Shown: piece by piece, positions 43,521-52,704 of the stretch
Layout: the number at the start of each line of letters is the position of its first letter
Numbering within the stretch: the stretch's first letter is position 1
Assembly: GCF_964275005.1 (NCBI RefSeq)
Contig: NC_092704.1
Location: 10,790,871-10,854,870, forward strand
Length of the DNA stretch: 64,000 bases
Reading direction: 5' to 3'
Origin: Diadema setosum
Lineage: Eukaryota > Echinodermata > Echinoidea > Diadematoida > Diadematidae
Translations under genes and position numbers: made by a program
The notes under the pieces: generated by a model
What the model was told of the DNA's origin: nothing
Databases searched by the model: none
Seen by the model: only the letters and a program-made list of their open reading frames with translations

Positions 43521-44597
43521 CTACTCTGACCAGTCTGTCCAGCGAGCCGGTGTTCCACCACTCCTGGCAGGTTTTCTTGTTTGAAGGATGACTTTTGTGC
43601 CCACTATCTTGATCCTGGTGGACAGGCCGTTGTTTTTACGGATGTTGTATGCTACTGTTGCAAGTTTCCCTCTCTCACGTTTCATCATCGGTGGTAAGTC
43701 GGTACGGATCGACACACGGCTGGAGGCAAGTGGGACCGGGGACGCGTCACTGCCAGGTGGTGAAGGTTGCTTGCGCTGTTGCAGACGATGGTCGTAGGCA
43801 TACAGCAGCCTGTCTCTGTCCAGCATGCGAGCGAATCTGACGATTATTGCAGGCGGTTGGGGCTCCGAGGCTGAGGTACTACGGTTCGATGTGGGTAGGC
43901 GATGGACATTGATGAGCGGTATGGACGAGGCATCCTTCTTGGGGATGTTCAGGAAGCTGCAGAAAACTTCGATGACGGTTTCATGGATGTTTTCATTCGG
44001 TTTCGTTGGAACACCGTAGATGAGCAGGTTCTGTTTCCTGTCATGGATCTCACTCAAGGTAAGTTTTTCGTTCAGCTCTGCTATCTTGCTATCGATGAGG
44101 TCACGAAGCTGAGGAACAGTGGCCTTCTCAACCGTGTCTAGCCTGTCAGAGGTGTGTGTTAAGCCAGTTTCCAAATCCGAAACAGTCTTTTTTGTGTCTT
44201 TCAGGTCAGATTTAAGAAGAGCGATTTCGTTCACCACTGAATCAAGTTTGGAATTTACCTGAGTCGTGAAGGTGGCGAACATTTCCTTCATCTCCTTCAT
44301 AAACGTGAGGAGCTCTGGTGGCGCAATAGGGGCAGCAGTAGGCTGGTCGTTGATTTCTAGCAGAGACGCGTCACTTATGGTTGATGAAGTAGACGTGTCG
44401 GTAAGCGATGCGCCACCCGAAAAGCCCGTGGCGCCTCCCGTGGCGCCTCCCGTCGCTCCTTTTCTCAACATGGCGCCGTGTGTACTAGAGCTCCTGGAAG
44501 GATTTTGGTTCGTCTCCTTTCTCATTGCAGATGACGAATTCAGGTTTTTTTGGCTTGTCTGTGGGCGAAAATTGTAATCTTTTCTCCTCACGTCCAT
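43521..44597 (-). CDS. LINE ORF1-type RNA-binding protein (L1 ORF1/Transposase_22-like)
   Basis: 358 residues from the ATG at 44597 (the frame is open a little further upstream but without ATG). N-terminal basic and Ser/Thr-rich region with GGATGGATG repeats; a coiled coil follows (MFATFTTQVNSKLDSVVNEI, ALLKSDLKDTKKTVSDLETG and on to about residue 190). Then come the RRM-like domain (HDRKQNLLIYGVP, INVHRLPTSN, PAIIVRFARMLDRDRLLYAY) and the C-terminal domain (IRTDLPPMMKRERGKLATVA, TRIKIVGTKVILQTRKPA). This is the trimeric nucleic-acid chaperone layout of L1/Tx1-type ORF1p. The frame is intact, but no ORF2 follows on the minus strand below 43521, so it is either an ORF1-only element or a co-opted copy. 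Confidence 0.85.
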   Translation of the reverse strand: MDVRRKDYNFRPQTSQKNLNSSSAMRKETNQNPSRSSSTHGAMLRKGATGGATGGATGFSGGASLTDTSTSSTISDASLLEINDQPTAAPIAPPELLTFMKEMKEMFATFTTQVNSKLDSVVNEIALLKSDLKDTKKTVSDLETGLTHTSDRLDTVEKATVPQLRDLIDSKIAELNEKLTLSEIHDRKQNLLIYGVPTKPNENIHETVIEVFCSFLNIPKKDASSIPLINVHRLPTSNRSTSASEPQPPAIIVRFARMLDRDRLLYAYDHRLQQRKQPSPPGSDASPVPLASSRVSIRTDLPPMMKRERGKLATVAYNIRKNNGLSTRIKIVGTKVILQTRKPARSGGTPARWTDWSE

Positions 44598-44929
44598 ATT
44601 GAACTGCAAATAGCACAAAATTTCGCGTATTTCCACAGTAAGTTGATATGGATTTCGGGAGCTCACTCAAAATGCTGCCGCTACTCTGACATCACGTGAC
44701 CAATCTGATGACGGTCCCCTGTATTGATTTCTCCTTTGTTAATAGATACAGTATGCCTTAATATGTTATTTTGATTCATATGTCACTTCAGACTAATGTT
44801 GTTACGCAAATGATTTTTTTTTTATTGATTTGTATGTTATCTGTATCATTCTGTTTTCATTTGCAATTGTATTTGGAGAAAGAAAATGCAAAAATAAACC
44901 AAACAAACAACAAAAACACCTAATTAGCA
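44598..44929. other. 5' flank of the ORF1 copy; no other gene
   Basis: Probable 5'UTR of the ORF1 element on the minus strand, with the short open extension upstream of the ATG to 44666, then AT-rich sequence. Confidence 0.4.
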
Positions 44930-45710
44930 TATTGCGCATATTAATACCCGAATATATCAGAAGTCAATGGTCAAGGTCGACTCATGAAATTATATCAGCT
45001 TCCGCGATAACTCAAGACTGCATTAAACAAATTTCACCAAACTTGGTCCAAAGATGACGCATGATGGGGCAATAAAATAAGCAGTTTTTGAGTAAAATCG
45101 GCAAGACGTCAAAGGTCAAAAGGTCAAGGTCAGTGCTCAAAATGTCATTATTTCCCCATATCTATGCAATAGGATTGTACTAAAGGTTTTTTTTTTTTTC
45201 TTGAAACTTAATGACTGCATACATGTTCTACCAAATAAAGAATCTCCACAGAGTCAGAGGTCAAAGGTCAGGTGAAAATGTAAAAATTTCACTTTTTTCT
45301 TCTCCGTATCTCGCAAATGGTTTAAGGTAGCTTCATGGAAATTGGCACTGGCAGGGATTTTCTAGGGAATTTATGGGTCATTTGTCAAAGGTCAGGGGTC
45401 AAGATCAAGGTCAAGTGGGCCCTCCAAATTTCACTATTTCCCTCATATCTATGCAATGTTTGTAGGATTTTTCTTGAAACTTAACATATACATGTATTAC
45501 CTAATGGAGATTCTCTGGGAAATTTCCTGCCAAAAGGTCAAAGCTCAAATGAAAATGCTATATTTCACTTTTTCCTCAATATCTTGAAGGTGAATCAAGG
45601 TATCACGAAACTTGGTACATATTTGAGCATGCTCTACCTGACAGTGATTCTCTTGTTGATTATCGGAAAAAATGTCAAGCCCTCCCCTCTCAAGTGTTTT
45701 TTTTTTACCT
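44930..45710. repeat. ~150-bp tandem repeat carrying AGGTCA direct repeats
   Basis: Four or five decayed units. Each has AGGTCAAAGGTCA-like words (45105-45135, 45255-45275, 45375-45415, 45530-45550), a CCCCATATCTATGCAA or TTTCTTGAAACTTA segment and a GAGATTCTC-type segment. AGGTCA direct repeats with one base between are the binding pattern of RXR/HNF4/COUP-type nuclear receptors; whether the repeat binds any is unknown. No gene. Confidence 0.6.
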
Positions 45711-46212
45711 CTTGATACGTAGGAAAGGACATGGAATTCAGTGATAGGGTATAGTCATCACCGTCATTGCATTTGATATATGGGTCGCATGAAAGTATAA
45801 CCTCTGACATTCTTACCTTTTAGGCCTACATGTTTACCTGTGTAATTTTTATTTTTATTTTAACCTATTACATCTTTCCACAAAACCAGTTAACATGATT
45901 ACTTTTGGAAAAGCTTCAAGATGATCATCTATACAGATATTAGCTGGTATGTGGTGGAATATTACATTCTTTGAACCGCCGGGGAGTTACGTTATCCCAA
46001 GGGAAAACAATCACAACCAGCGAGAATATGACATTTACGATCCTCGCAAACAGTAGCATGTGACGATCTGTCGACAAATCTAATAGGCCTATACTCTTTT
46101 ATGGCTATGAACATATCATTTCTCCTTTGATTTATTGTTGAAAATGACTGATTTTATGTCAGAGACTAAGATTATTTCGCTTTATGTGTAACATCTCCTA
46201 AATTATTCACAT
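45711..46212. other. no gene seen
   Basis: AT-rich spacer before the Penelope-like element. Nothing recognised on either strand. Confidence 0.45.
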
Positions 46213-47088
46213 GACAATTTTTGCATAAATCATTGCCTTATCGCCTTTCTTGACACATTGGTACATCGCGACACCGGAGGCCGCTTGACCACTACCGTGT
46301 ACAGAAAGCCCACGTACACCGATCAGTACCTGGCTTACGACTCACACCATCCGAAGTCTGTGAAGCGCGGGGTTGTGAAGTGTCTCTGCGAGAGAGCTTC
46401 ACGCATCGTCTCCAAACCCCATTGCACTGCGCCGGAGAAATTGCATGTATCATCAGCGCTCGTTTCGAATGGCTACCCGATTTCGTTTGTGAACCGCGCC
46501 TCCCGGAAAAAGCGCGCCACTTCCGAGGAACCTGCCCGATTTAAGTCTACCGTGGTCCTCCCGTATGTGGACAGCATCGCTCACACACTCCGGCGACGTT
46601 TGGAGAAGCATGACATTCGCGTCGTTTTCAAGTCCGATACCATCCTTAATCAACTGGTCCTCCCAAAGGACCCCGTTCTCCCCGACAGGCGCGATGGAGT
46701 CGTTTACAAGATTCCATGCTCAACCTGTGAGAAGGTCTACATTGGCGAGACTGGTAGACCTGTAGGCGAGCGCATGCATGAACATCGCCGCCGAAATGTT
46801 CGACTTGGACGCACGGAGAGTTCCGCTGTCGCCGAACATGCATGGTCATCCGAGCACCATCCCAACTGGAAGGTTAGCTGCATTGCGCAGGACAAGCATT
46901 GGTACACGCGCCGTGTCAAGGAAGCGATCCACATCCGTTTACACCCGAATAACATCAACAGGGATAGCGGTATTGACATCCCTGACGAATGGATATCGGC
47001 CATTCGACGCCACTCGACCAACCGGTTCGAACCGGTTCGAGAGAGCACGCCCCCCCCCCCCCCCCCCTGCCACGGCAGGGAACAATAG
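46213..47088 (+). CDS. Penelope-like protein, RT C-terminus plus GIY-YIG nuclease
   Basis: Continuous frame with no own start. It opens CLIAFLDTLVHRDTGG and VYRKPTYTDQYL, the conserved PFLD...YRKPT segment at the end of the Penelope RT domain. After ~110 residues come LVLPKDPVLPDRRDGVVYKI and PCSTCEKVYIGETGRPVGER: a GIY-YIG endonuclease (VYKI...VYIGETGR) with CxxC-like PCSTC before it, then MHEHRR, SAVAEHAW and the terminal Glu/Asn region. The nuclease nicks target DNA to prime reverse transcription. A P-rich tail overlaps the C run at 47051-47066. The frame is unbroken, but the 5' end is lost. Confidence 0.88.
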   Translation, partial: DNFCINHCLIAFLDTLVHRDTGGRLTTTVYRKPTYTDQYLAYDSHHPKSVKRGVVKCLCERASRIVSKPHCTAPEKLHVSSALVSNGYPISFVNRASRKKRATSEEPARFKSTVVLPYVDSIAHTLRRRLEKHDIRVVFKSDTILNQLVLPKDPVLPDRRDGVVYKIPCSTCEKVYIGETGRPVGERMHEHRRRNVRLGRTESSAVAEHAWSSEHHPNWKVSCIAQDKHWYTRRVKEAIHIRLHPNNINRDSGIDIPDEWISAIRRHSTNRFEPVRESTPPPPPPCHGREQ

Positions 47089-47092
47089 CAGC

Positions 47093-47290
47093 ACCGCGCC
47101 CGGTGATTGGCCATTGACATTGTGGTTGTGGTTGGCCATTGGCCAACCACAACGCGGCTCCCGCGCCGGGATCACCTCAACCAATAGCAGGCCAGCGGCA
47201 CCGGCCAATGGCAGTCCAGCTCACGCCTCGGTAGAGGCGGACATAATAGCGCGCGCCCGGTCGCCCCGGGCCCCCTTCGCGGCTATATAA
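47093..47290 (+). promoter_or_regulatory. CCAAT/TATA promoter-like segment of the Penelope pLTR
   Basis: ATTGG/CCAAT words at about 47106-47110, 47138-47142, 47180-47184 and 47203-47207, a 29-bp near-palindrome (arms GTTGTGGTTGGCC at 47125-47137 and 47141-47153), and a TATA box GGCTATATAACC at 47281-47292. The segment is GC- and CpG-rich. It points rightward, toward the GPCR at 47747. Confidence 0.6.
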
Positions 47291-47316
47291 CCCGCGCGCA
47301 GCAAAGTCTATGCTCA

Positions 47317-47360
47317 TTGCCTGACGAAGACTAGCAGTTTTAGCAGTCGAAACGTCGCAA
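47317..47360 (+). ncRNA. hammerhead-ribozyme-like motif
   Basis: Core CTGACGA (47321-47327), then a stem-loop GACT (47329-47332) with AGTC (47345-47348), then GAA (47349-47351), AC/GT of a minimal stem III (47352-47355) and C (47356) as cleavage nucleotide. Flanking TTGC (47317-47320) pairs with GCAA (47357-47360) as stem I. All conserved core residues are present. One extra A (47328) sits before stem II, and stem III has two pairs and no loop, so cleavage as a dimer is more likely than as a monomer. Hammerheads are known in Penelope pLTRs. Confidence 0.65.
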
Positions 47361-47460
47361 CCTCTCAACGTTTGCACATCGTGAGACAACTGATTACTTT
47401 CTTCATTCATTCTTCACCACGATGAACCTCTTCCAATCTATTAAAAAGAACGGACTCCAG

Positions 47461-47746
47461 CTTTAATCTCAAGGTGTGCATATAGAAAATCTGAGTCCGA
47501 TTTCGGTTAAGCTGAACAGGCTGAACTGAACAAAACTGAACTATGATAAAGCCATATTTTTTATGTATCATATCACCATTTATAAAAGATTTTAAACGTC
47601 GGTATCCATTTTTAATATTTGTCTTATTTTTGTGTTTTGTTTCTTTCAGGTCTGTAGCAGTCATATCTCACGGATAGGGGACCATCTAAAGTTGATCACT
47701 ACACACTAAGATACAATCAGCTGACAGCAATCTTCTATTGTTAAGA
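47461..47746 (+). promoter_or_regulatory. 5' flank of GPCR with splice acceptor
   Basis: A strong acceptor (TTTTGTTTCTTTCAG, ending about 47649) precedes about 97 bases of presumed 5'UTR up to the ATG at 47747. The matching donor was not identified. It may lie in or beyond the Penelope segment upstream. Confidence 0.5.
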
Positions 47747-48856
47747 ATGTCTTCTGCCGATCTCTCCACCTTCGCACCGGTCCAAACCACGACCAGCGGC
47801 GTTCACGAAGCCATGAATGGTTCCAACAACGATTGGGTGCGGACCCCAATGGATTGGCAGTGGTGGCGGATCATCACGCTTCTACTCTCACTGGTCGGGA
47901 TAGTGGGAAACCTTCTGGTAATGTTGGTTCTCTTTCGTCCAAGACGCTCTCGCCCTTCCACAGATATCCTGATCGCCGGGCTGGCCGTCGCTGACTTCTT
48001 CACATCCATCTTCATCTGCCCACTACCAGAATTCGAGAGGGTACCGAGTACGCTTGGCGCCCAGTTCTACTGTCGCATCATCTTCTCCCATGTCTTCATG
48101 TGGACTTCCATCTGCGCTTCCATATTCACCCTCACGACCATCTCTGTCGAAAGGCTGCTGGCAGTGCGCTTTCCGTTCACCTTCAAGCGGCTCTTTACGG
48201 ACCAGCACACCAAATTGACCCTTGTCCTCATCTGGCTCTTCGCAGCACTCATCAACACTGCGAGCACCTACGTCACTTTCATCCGTGACAACAAATGCGT
48301 TGTGGAATTTTCGACGCCGCAATTTCAGCAGTTCATCGGCGTCTTCTTCTTCTTGGTTGAGTACCTACTCCCAGTAGTGGCCATGATAACCGCGCACGTT
48401 CTCACCATACGCAGCCTGAACAACCGCGCGCAGGCATTGACTACGGGCAAAAATCGCAGGAAGCCAGATCTCAAGCTACTCGAGGCGCGTCGCCGCGTGG
48501 TGAAAATGCTATTCCTCGTGCTCGTCACGTTCATCATCTGCTGGACCCCCGACCAATTTGGTTTCCTTGCCTTAAGTGTGGGCATCGTAGACTTTTCTCA
48601 TCTTAACAGTCCCCTCTATCACACGTTCGTGGTGCTGGCCTTCGTCAATTCCTGCGCGAATCCGTTTATTTACGCGGCGAGGAATGTGAACTTTCGGACT
48701 GCGCTCAAGGAGCTCTTTAGATTACCAGGTCAAGACGGGATCAAATCCAAAGCAGTGTTCGCCGTGCCTGATGACAGCAGCAAAACATCTACTGAAATGT
48801 TAGACAAGTCGGACACTGGAGCCAGCAGCATGGATGAGCTGGATGACCCCGCTTAA
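47747..48856 (+). CDS. class A (rhodopsin-like) GPCR, single coding exon
   Basis: 369 residues from the ATG at 47747. Extracellular N-terminus with an NGS glycosylation site (24-26); TM1 GNLLVMLVLF (54-63); TM2 LAVAD (79-83); C109 and C184 for the disulfide; TM3 end VERLLA (134-139) in place of DRY; a long basic third loop (KNRRKPDLKLLEARRRVVK); TM6 CWTPDQ (265-270); TM7 NSCANPFIY (301-309); a Ser/Thr/Asp-rich tail. It is clearly paralogous to the GPCR at 10194-11321 (same MWTSICASIFTLTTI and RRSTDTLIAGLAVAD-type blocks, same IERL box), but lies in opposite orientation 36 kb away. Expected in the plasma membrane; ligand unknown. A Penelope element with promoter-like sequence lies directly upstream. 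The coding region is GC-richer than its surroundings. Confidence 0.93.
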   Translation: MSSADLSTFAPVQTTTSGVHEAMNGSNNDWVRTPMDWQWWRIITLLLSLVGIVGNLLVMLVLFRPRRSRPSTDILIAGLAVADFFTSIFICPLPEFERVPSTLGAQFYCRIIFSHVFMWTSICASIFTLTTISVERLLAVRFPFTFKRLFTDQHTKLTLVLIWLFAALINTASTYVTFIRDNKCVVEFSTPQFQQFIGVFFFLVEYLLPVVAMITAHVLTIRSLNNRAQALTTGKNRRKPDLKLLEARRRVVKMLFLVLVTFIICWTPDQFGFLALSVGIVDFSHLNSPLYHTFVVLAFVNSCANPFIYAARNVNFRTALKELFRLPGQDGIKSKAVFAVPDDSSKTSTEMLDKSDTGASSMDELDDPA

Positions 48857-49055
48857 TTATCAAAGAAAATCAGTTTACTTTTGGTCCAGAACACATCCGT
48901 GAAACAGTGACAAATCGTGTTCAGAGACTCTCCGAACAATTTTGATTCTCGAAAAGAAGATTATGATAGATATCAGGCAGCACAGATGGTGCGCGCTCCT
49001 TTACGAATAGCGTGAAATGCAAAATGGTGTAAAATGCGATTTCCCTGAAAACCGA

Positions 49056-49061
49056 AATAAA
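49056..49061 (+). terminator. polyadenylation signal AATAAA of the GPCR gene
   Basis: Canonical AATAAA about 200 bases after the GPCR stop codon, in AT-rich sequence. The cleavage site is not defined. Confidence 0.5.
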
Positions 49062-49298
49062 GATTCACCTCTTTGTATAAAGACTACAAAATTAAATGTA
49101 ACTTGACTTTTGAAGTTTATCGAAATTGCCGTGCAACGTGTTGCAAAGTTGATTACAAGTTGATTCGATTTTCAACGGAATGACGTGGAACTGATAGGAC
49201 GTGTCCTCTTGAGCTCCCGCTCCCAATAACTCATCTCAACTTAACACTCAGCTGAAAGTTGTAAGCTCACGTTTTTTCCCACCCTAAGCAAAGAAAGG

Positions 49299-50455
49299 AT
49301 GTCTAACCCAGCAGTGAGACCCAAAATTCCAGCCGTGAAATCTACCAGAATGTCAACCAGAAATAAATCTACAAGAAACCAGAAAACAGCAAATGAAAGT
49401 TGTGCGGCTGACTCGGATCAGGAACATGACGACGCTACGTCAAGCACTGCGGGGAGCCCCTCCCACCCTGTGGGAGACCGTGCGCCGGCAGCTGAACATT
49501 CGGACCAGGCTGACACCACTGCTACCATTGGAGACATTGCTGAAATGATTTCTGAACTAAAACAGGCAAACGAAGCTAATAATCGCCAACTGCTGACACC
49601 ACTGCTACCATTGGAGACATTGCTGAAATGATTTCTGAACTAAAACAGGCAAACGAAGCTATATGATAATCGCCGACTCAACTCAAAGATAGACCTACTT
49701 ATGAGCGACGTGGCCTCCTTAAAGATGGACCACATGACCACCAAGAAAACCGTTTCTGATCTGGTGGTGAGTGCCACTAACACCAGTAGTCGACTAGACG
49801 AGATAGAGTCTACAAAAATGCCGAACATACTAAAAGAAATCGAAAAGGCCAAAAGTGAGCTAAATGAAAAAACTTTTGCTATTTGAGATCCACGAACGCA
49901 AACTCAACCTACTGCTGTACGGGGTGCCAAAGGAATCCAACGAAAATGTCCTGAAAGTGTGCGCGGAGGTCTTCGCCATGCTGCTCAACATATCCCCATA
50001 CAGGAAACGGCCCGAATCCCCGTAATCAAAGCACATCGTCTTCCCCGGAGACAACCAGCCCGAGGACCCAACGACTACCAATCCCAAACATCGCCCGGTG
50101 ATGGTGTTGCGAATCCCAACCCGATTATCGTCAGATTTGAGCGAATGTGCGACCGTGAGCGTGTCCTGCATGCATCCCAGCGTGAACGTCCAGGCCCTCG
50201 GCCACCGCAGGCTGCTGAAATGTCCAACGCCAACGCAGCATCGAGCCCGCAAGCGCGTATACCAGTCAGGACCGACCTACCGGCATCGATGAAGAGAGAG
50301 CGCTGAAGCCTGGCAGCTACCACCTACCGTCTCAGAAAGGAGCAAAAGCTGGCTGCTAGAATCATAGTCAATGGAACTAGAGTAATTCTGCAAACGAGAA
50401 AGCCAAATGAAAATGCTGCAACTCCGTCGCCTTGGAAAGCCTGGAATGACTGAGA
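49299..50455 (+). pseudogene. decayed LINE ORF1, ORF1-only element
   Basis: ATG at 49299, then a basic, Ser/Thr-rich N-terminus, a coiled-coil stretch (MTTKKTVSDLVVSATNTSSR) and remains of the RRM-like domain (HERKLNLLLYGVPKESNENV; later IVRFERMCDRERVLHA and PVRTDLPASMKRER) with the C-terminal domain (IIVNGTRVILQTRKP). The pieces lie in at least three frames, with stops between them. An 83-bp direct duplication (49510-49592 and 49593-49680) breaks the first frame. It is related to the intact ORF1 at 43521-44597. No ORF2 follows; a LINE-like 3' tail is found at 52055-52112. Confidence 0.75.
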
Positions 50456-51645
50456 GACGCCTGTGCTAAAGTAAGAATTTGTCAACTTATAGCTGAATAG
50501 TATAGGATTTAAAACTTTGTCATGAGATTTTGATACTTTTCATCTTCACCAATGTCTCAGAAATATTGTACGTTAATTTGTTAAATCATTGTTTGAAAAA
50601 ACCCAAAGAATATGGTGAGAAAAAAAGTTCCCATCCTGCAATTTCTTAATGATATGTGTAATAACGAGTACATCTGTTCTGTTTGATTATCAGATAAAGT
50701 TCGTGGTTGATTTTGATAATCTCTCTGAAGCTGCAGTTTAGTAGAGATAAATCAAATTTGTTCAGTTGTATCAGTTATCCACCTATTTACTAGTAACAAA
50801 CATGTTTTCGTCCGTTTTTATAGGCATAAGATATCATGTCCCATTGTGTCTGGTAGACGGATGAGACTACTGCAATTTCATACCCTTTAAGATATACCCC
50901 GTTACCAGACTAATCTGCTTACGAAACTGCTATGAGAATTCCCCTACAAAGCGGAGAATAAGTATGTATAAATGATTGTATAAAGCATTATTTAGTCATT
51001 TTCAAATTCTCATTGTCAGTTTCAAGGATCACTTAGTCTCATGAAGAGCCTCCTTCAGCTCATTTCACTATCAGTTGTAATGACTGTTGATGATTTGCGG
51101 TCTGTTTCATCTTATTAGTAAAACTTCGTATAAAGTAATAATCGGTGAAGATGAGGTAGAGTTATTTTTAGAAAAGCAGCCCTTCGATTTATACGCAGGG
51201 AATGTTCAATATTTGCTTCTTATTTCTACATTTTTTTCAATTTCTATGTCAAAAATTTCCTCTGCAACTTAATGATTATACTCATAATCAGTATATTGCA
51301 TTTAATTATGTGTGAATGCAGCATATATTTTGATATGTGTACGGGAGAGAAGAAAATCAGATTTATCAGTTTTGATAGCACATGCACACACACACACACA
51401 CACACAACACACACAACACACAAACACACAAACACACACACACACACACACGCACACATACACACACACAGGTCAAGTGGGCGGAGCTTGTTTGTGCATG
51501 ACCGGCTGGCTGTTTAGTTTGGGTACCGGGTCTGGGAGAGTGTTTTGTTTTGGCAGGGATGAAAGCACGCAGCTGAGAGAATGTCTGCCAGCAGTGGCTA
51601 CCTATGTTGCACTATAGACATAGCACATGCACACATATACACACA

Positions 51646-51689
<44 letters not shown>

Positions 51690-52112
51690 TGCATGCAAAT
51701 GTACTATACATGTACATAACTGTGAGTCAAAAAAAAAAATGGACTCTCGCCAAAGTCGCATTTTTTTTTCAGTCCCGAGAGCTTCGACTCGTGTGAGGTT
51801 TGCTGTATATGCAACATTTGCCATAGCCTGTAGCTCGTCACATATTTTCATGCTCATTGTTGCCTCTCTGTTAGACTACAATATCTCCCTTTGAGGAATA
51901 TCTCATTTCAATGTTGTCATGGGAACTATTATTATGTTTTCGTTGTTTTTTGTGTTTGTGTTTGTGATGTAATGTATTTTGTAAGGCAGCTCACCACAAG
52001 CTTTGCTTTTTTGAGGTTCTGCCTTCCTGTACAATAATTTCATGCATGTGATTTCCTACATGAAAAAAAAGATGGAAAATAAATGTTATACAAACTTGAA
52101 CTTGAACTTGAT
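50456..52112 (+). other. probable 3' part of the ORF1-only LINE, with CA microsatellites
   Basis: No ORF2 is recognised. CA tracts occupy 51385-51472 and 51629-51690. The end reads AAATAAATGTTATACAAAC followed by three ACTTGA units (52077-52112), the polyadenylation-signal-plus-short-repeat tail of CR1/Jockey-type LINEs. The segment CTCACCACAAGCTTTGCTTT (about 51991-52010) resembles the 3'UTR of the LINE ending near 35198. Confidence 0.5.
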
Positions 52113-52569
52113 ATTGCAATAAGCAAAATACCCTTATTTTCCCAGCGCAATCACGCTGTCGCTATTATTGTTTTTCACATTTCTCTGTCAGCAAGACATA
52201 TCCACCATCTAAATTTCATGTATTTATCATAAAACTACAATTTTGTAAATTGCTTTCATATCGGTATGTTTGCAATACCAAGATGATATGAGATGGTTAG
52301 TCACTCACAAAGTTGCAAATCAGGGCATTAATAGGAAGACTATTTTTGCCTGCCTGTATATTATGATTTGCAAATAATTCTCATTCTTCCAAATATATAA
52401 TCTTTGTTATTTTATAAATGTTGAAAATAGAGTAAGCAATTACACGCCGGTGGCGGTCCGGGGTTTGGGGCTGGCGGGGCGTTGGAGAGGCGCACATGGT
52501 ACCAACGGCGTAAATCCGTACTGAGGAGTGGGGGGGGGGGGGGGGGATGGTCACCATAACCACGATTAC
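52113..52569. other. no gene; G run
   Basis: AT-rich, then a GC-richer part with a G17 run (52530-52546) directly before the MITE. Nothing else recognised. Confidence 0.45.
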
Positions 52570-52695
52570 TAGCCTTTTGTCAAGGCCCTCTCGCTGTATG
52601 GTGAAGGGAGCCCAGCTGAGTGGGGTTGCGCTGGCGCGCTCGGCTGGGCTCGCTTCGCTCGCCCATTACAGCGAGAGGGCCTTGACAAAAGGCTA
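52570..52695. mobile_element. 126-bp MITE with 9-bp target duplication (MULE-type)
   Basis: Perfect 29-bp terminal inverted repeats beginning TAGCCTTTTGTCAAGGCCCT (52570-52598 and 52667-52695), flanked by a perfect direct repeat CACGATTAC (52561-52569 and 52696-52704). Nine-base duplications are typical of Mutator-like elements. The middle holds a further weaker inverted pair (GAGCCCAGC and GCTGGGCTC). No coding capacity. Perfect ends and duplication suggest a recent move. Confidence 0.85.
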
Positions 52696-52704
52696 CACGA
52701 TTAC

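Larger units (their letters stand above)
46213..47460 (+). mobile_element. 5'-truncated Penelope-like element with terminal pLTR-like segment
   Basis: The coding part (46213-47088) is the C-terminal portion of a Penelope-type protein. It is followed by a CpG-rich segment with CCAAT boxes, a TATA box and a hammerhead-like core, ending near the AAGAACGGACTCCAGC at about 47450. Penelope elements are known to carry promoter and hammerhead sequences in their terminal pLTR. The base composition of this element (CpG-rich) contrasts sharply with the AT-rich surroundings. The 5' part of the reverse transcriptase is missing. Confidence 0.8.

Noticed and set aside
47020-47040. tRNA-like GGTTCGA word as a tRNA gene
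   Set aside because: It is a simple duplication ACCGGTTCGAACCGGTTCGA inside the Penelope coding tail; no cloverleaf or A box was found.
46565-47290. Alternative frames across the Penelope C-terminus (170-codon frame)
   Set aside because: The GIY-YIG frame has clear homology; the others are by-products of GC-rich sequence.
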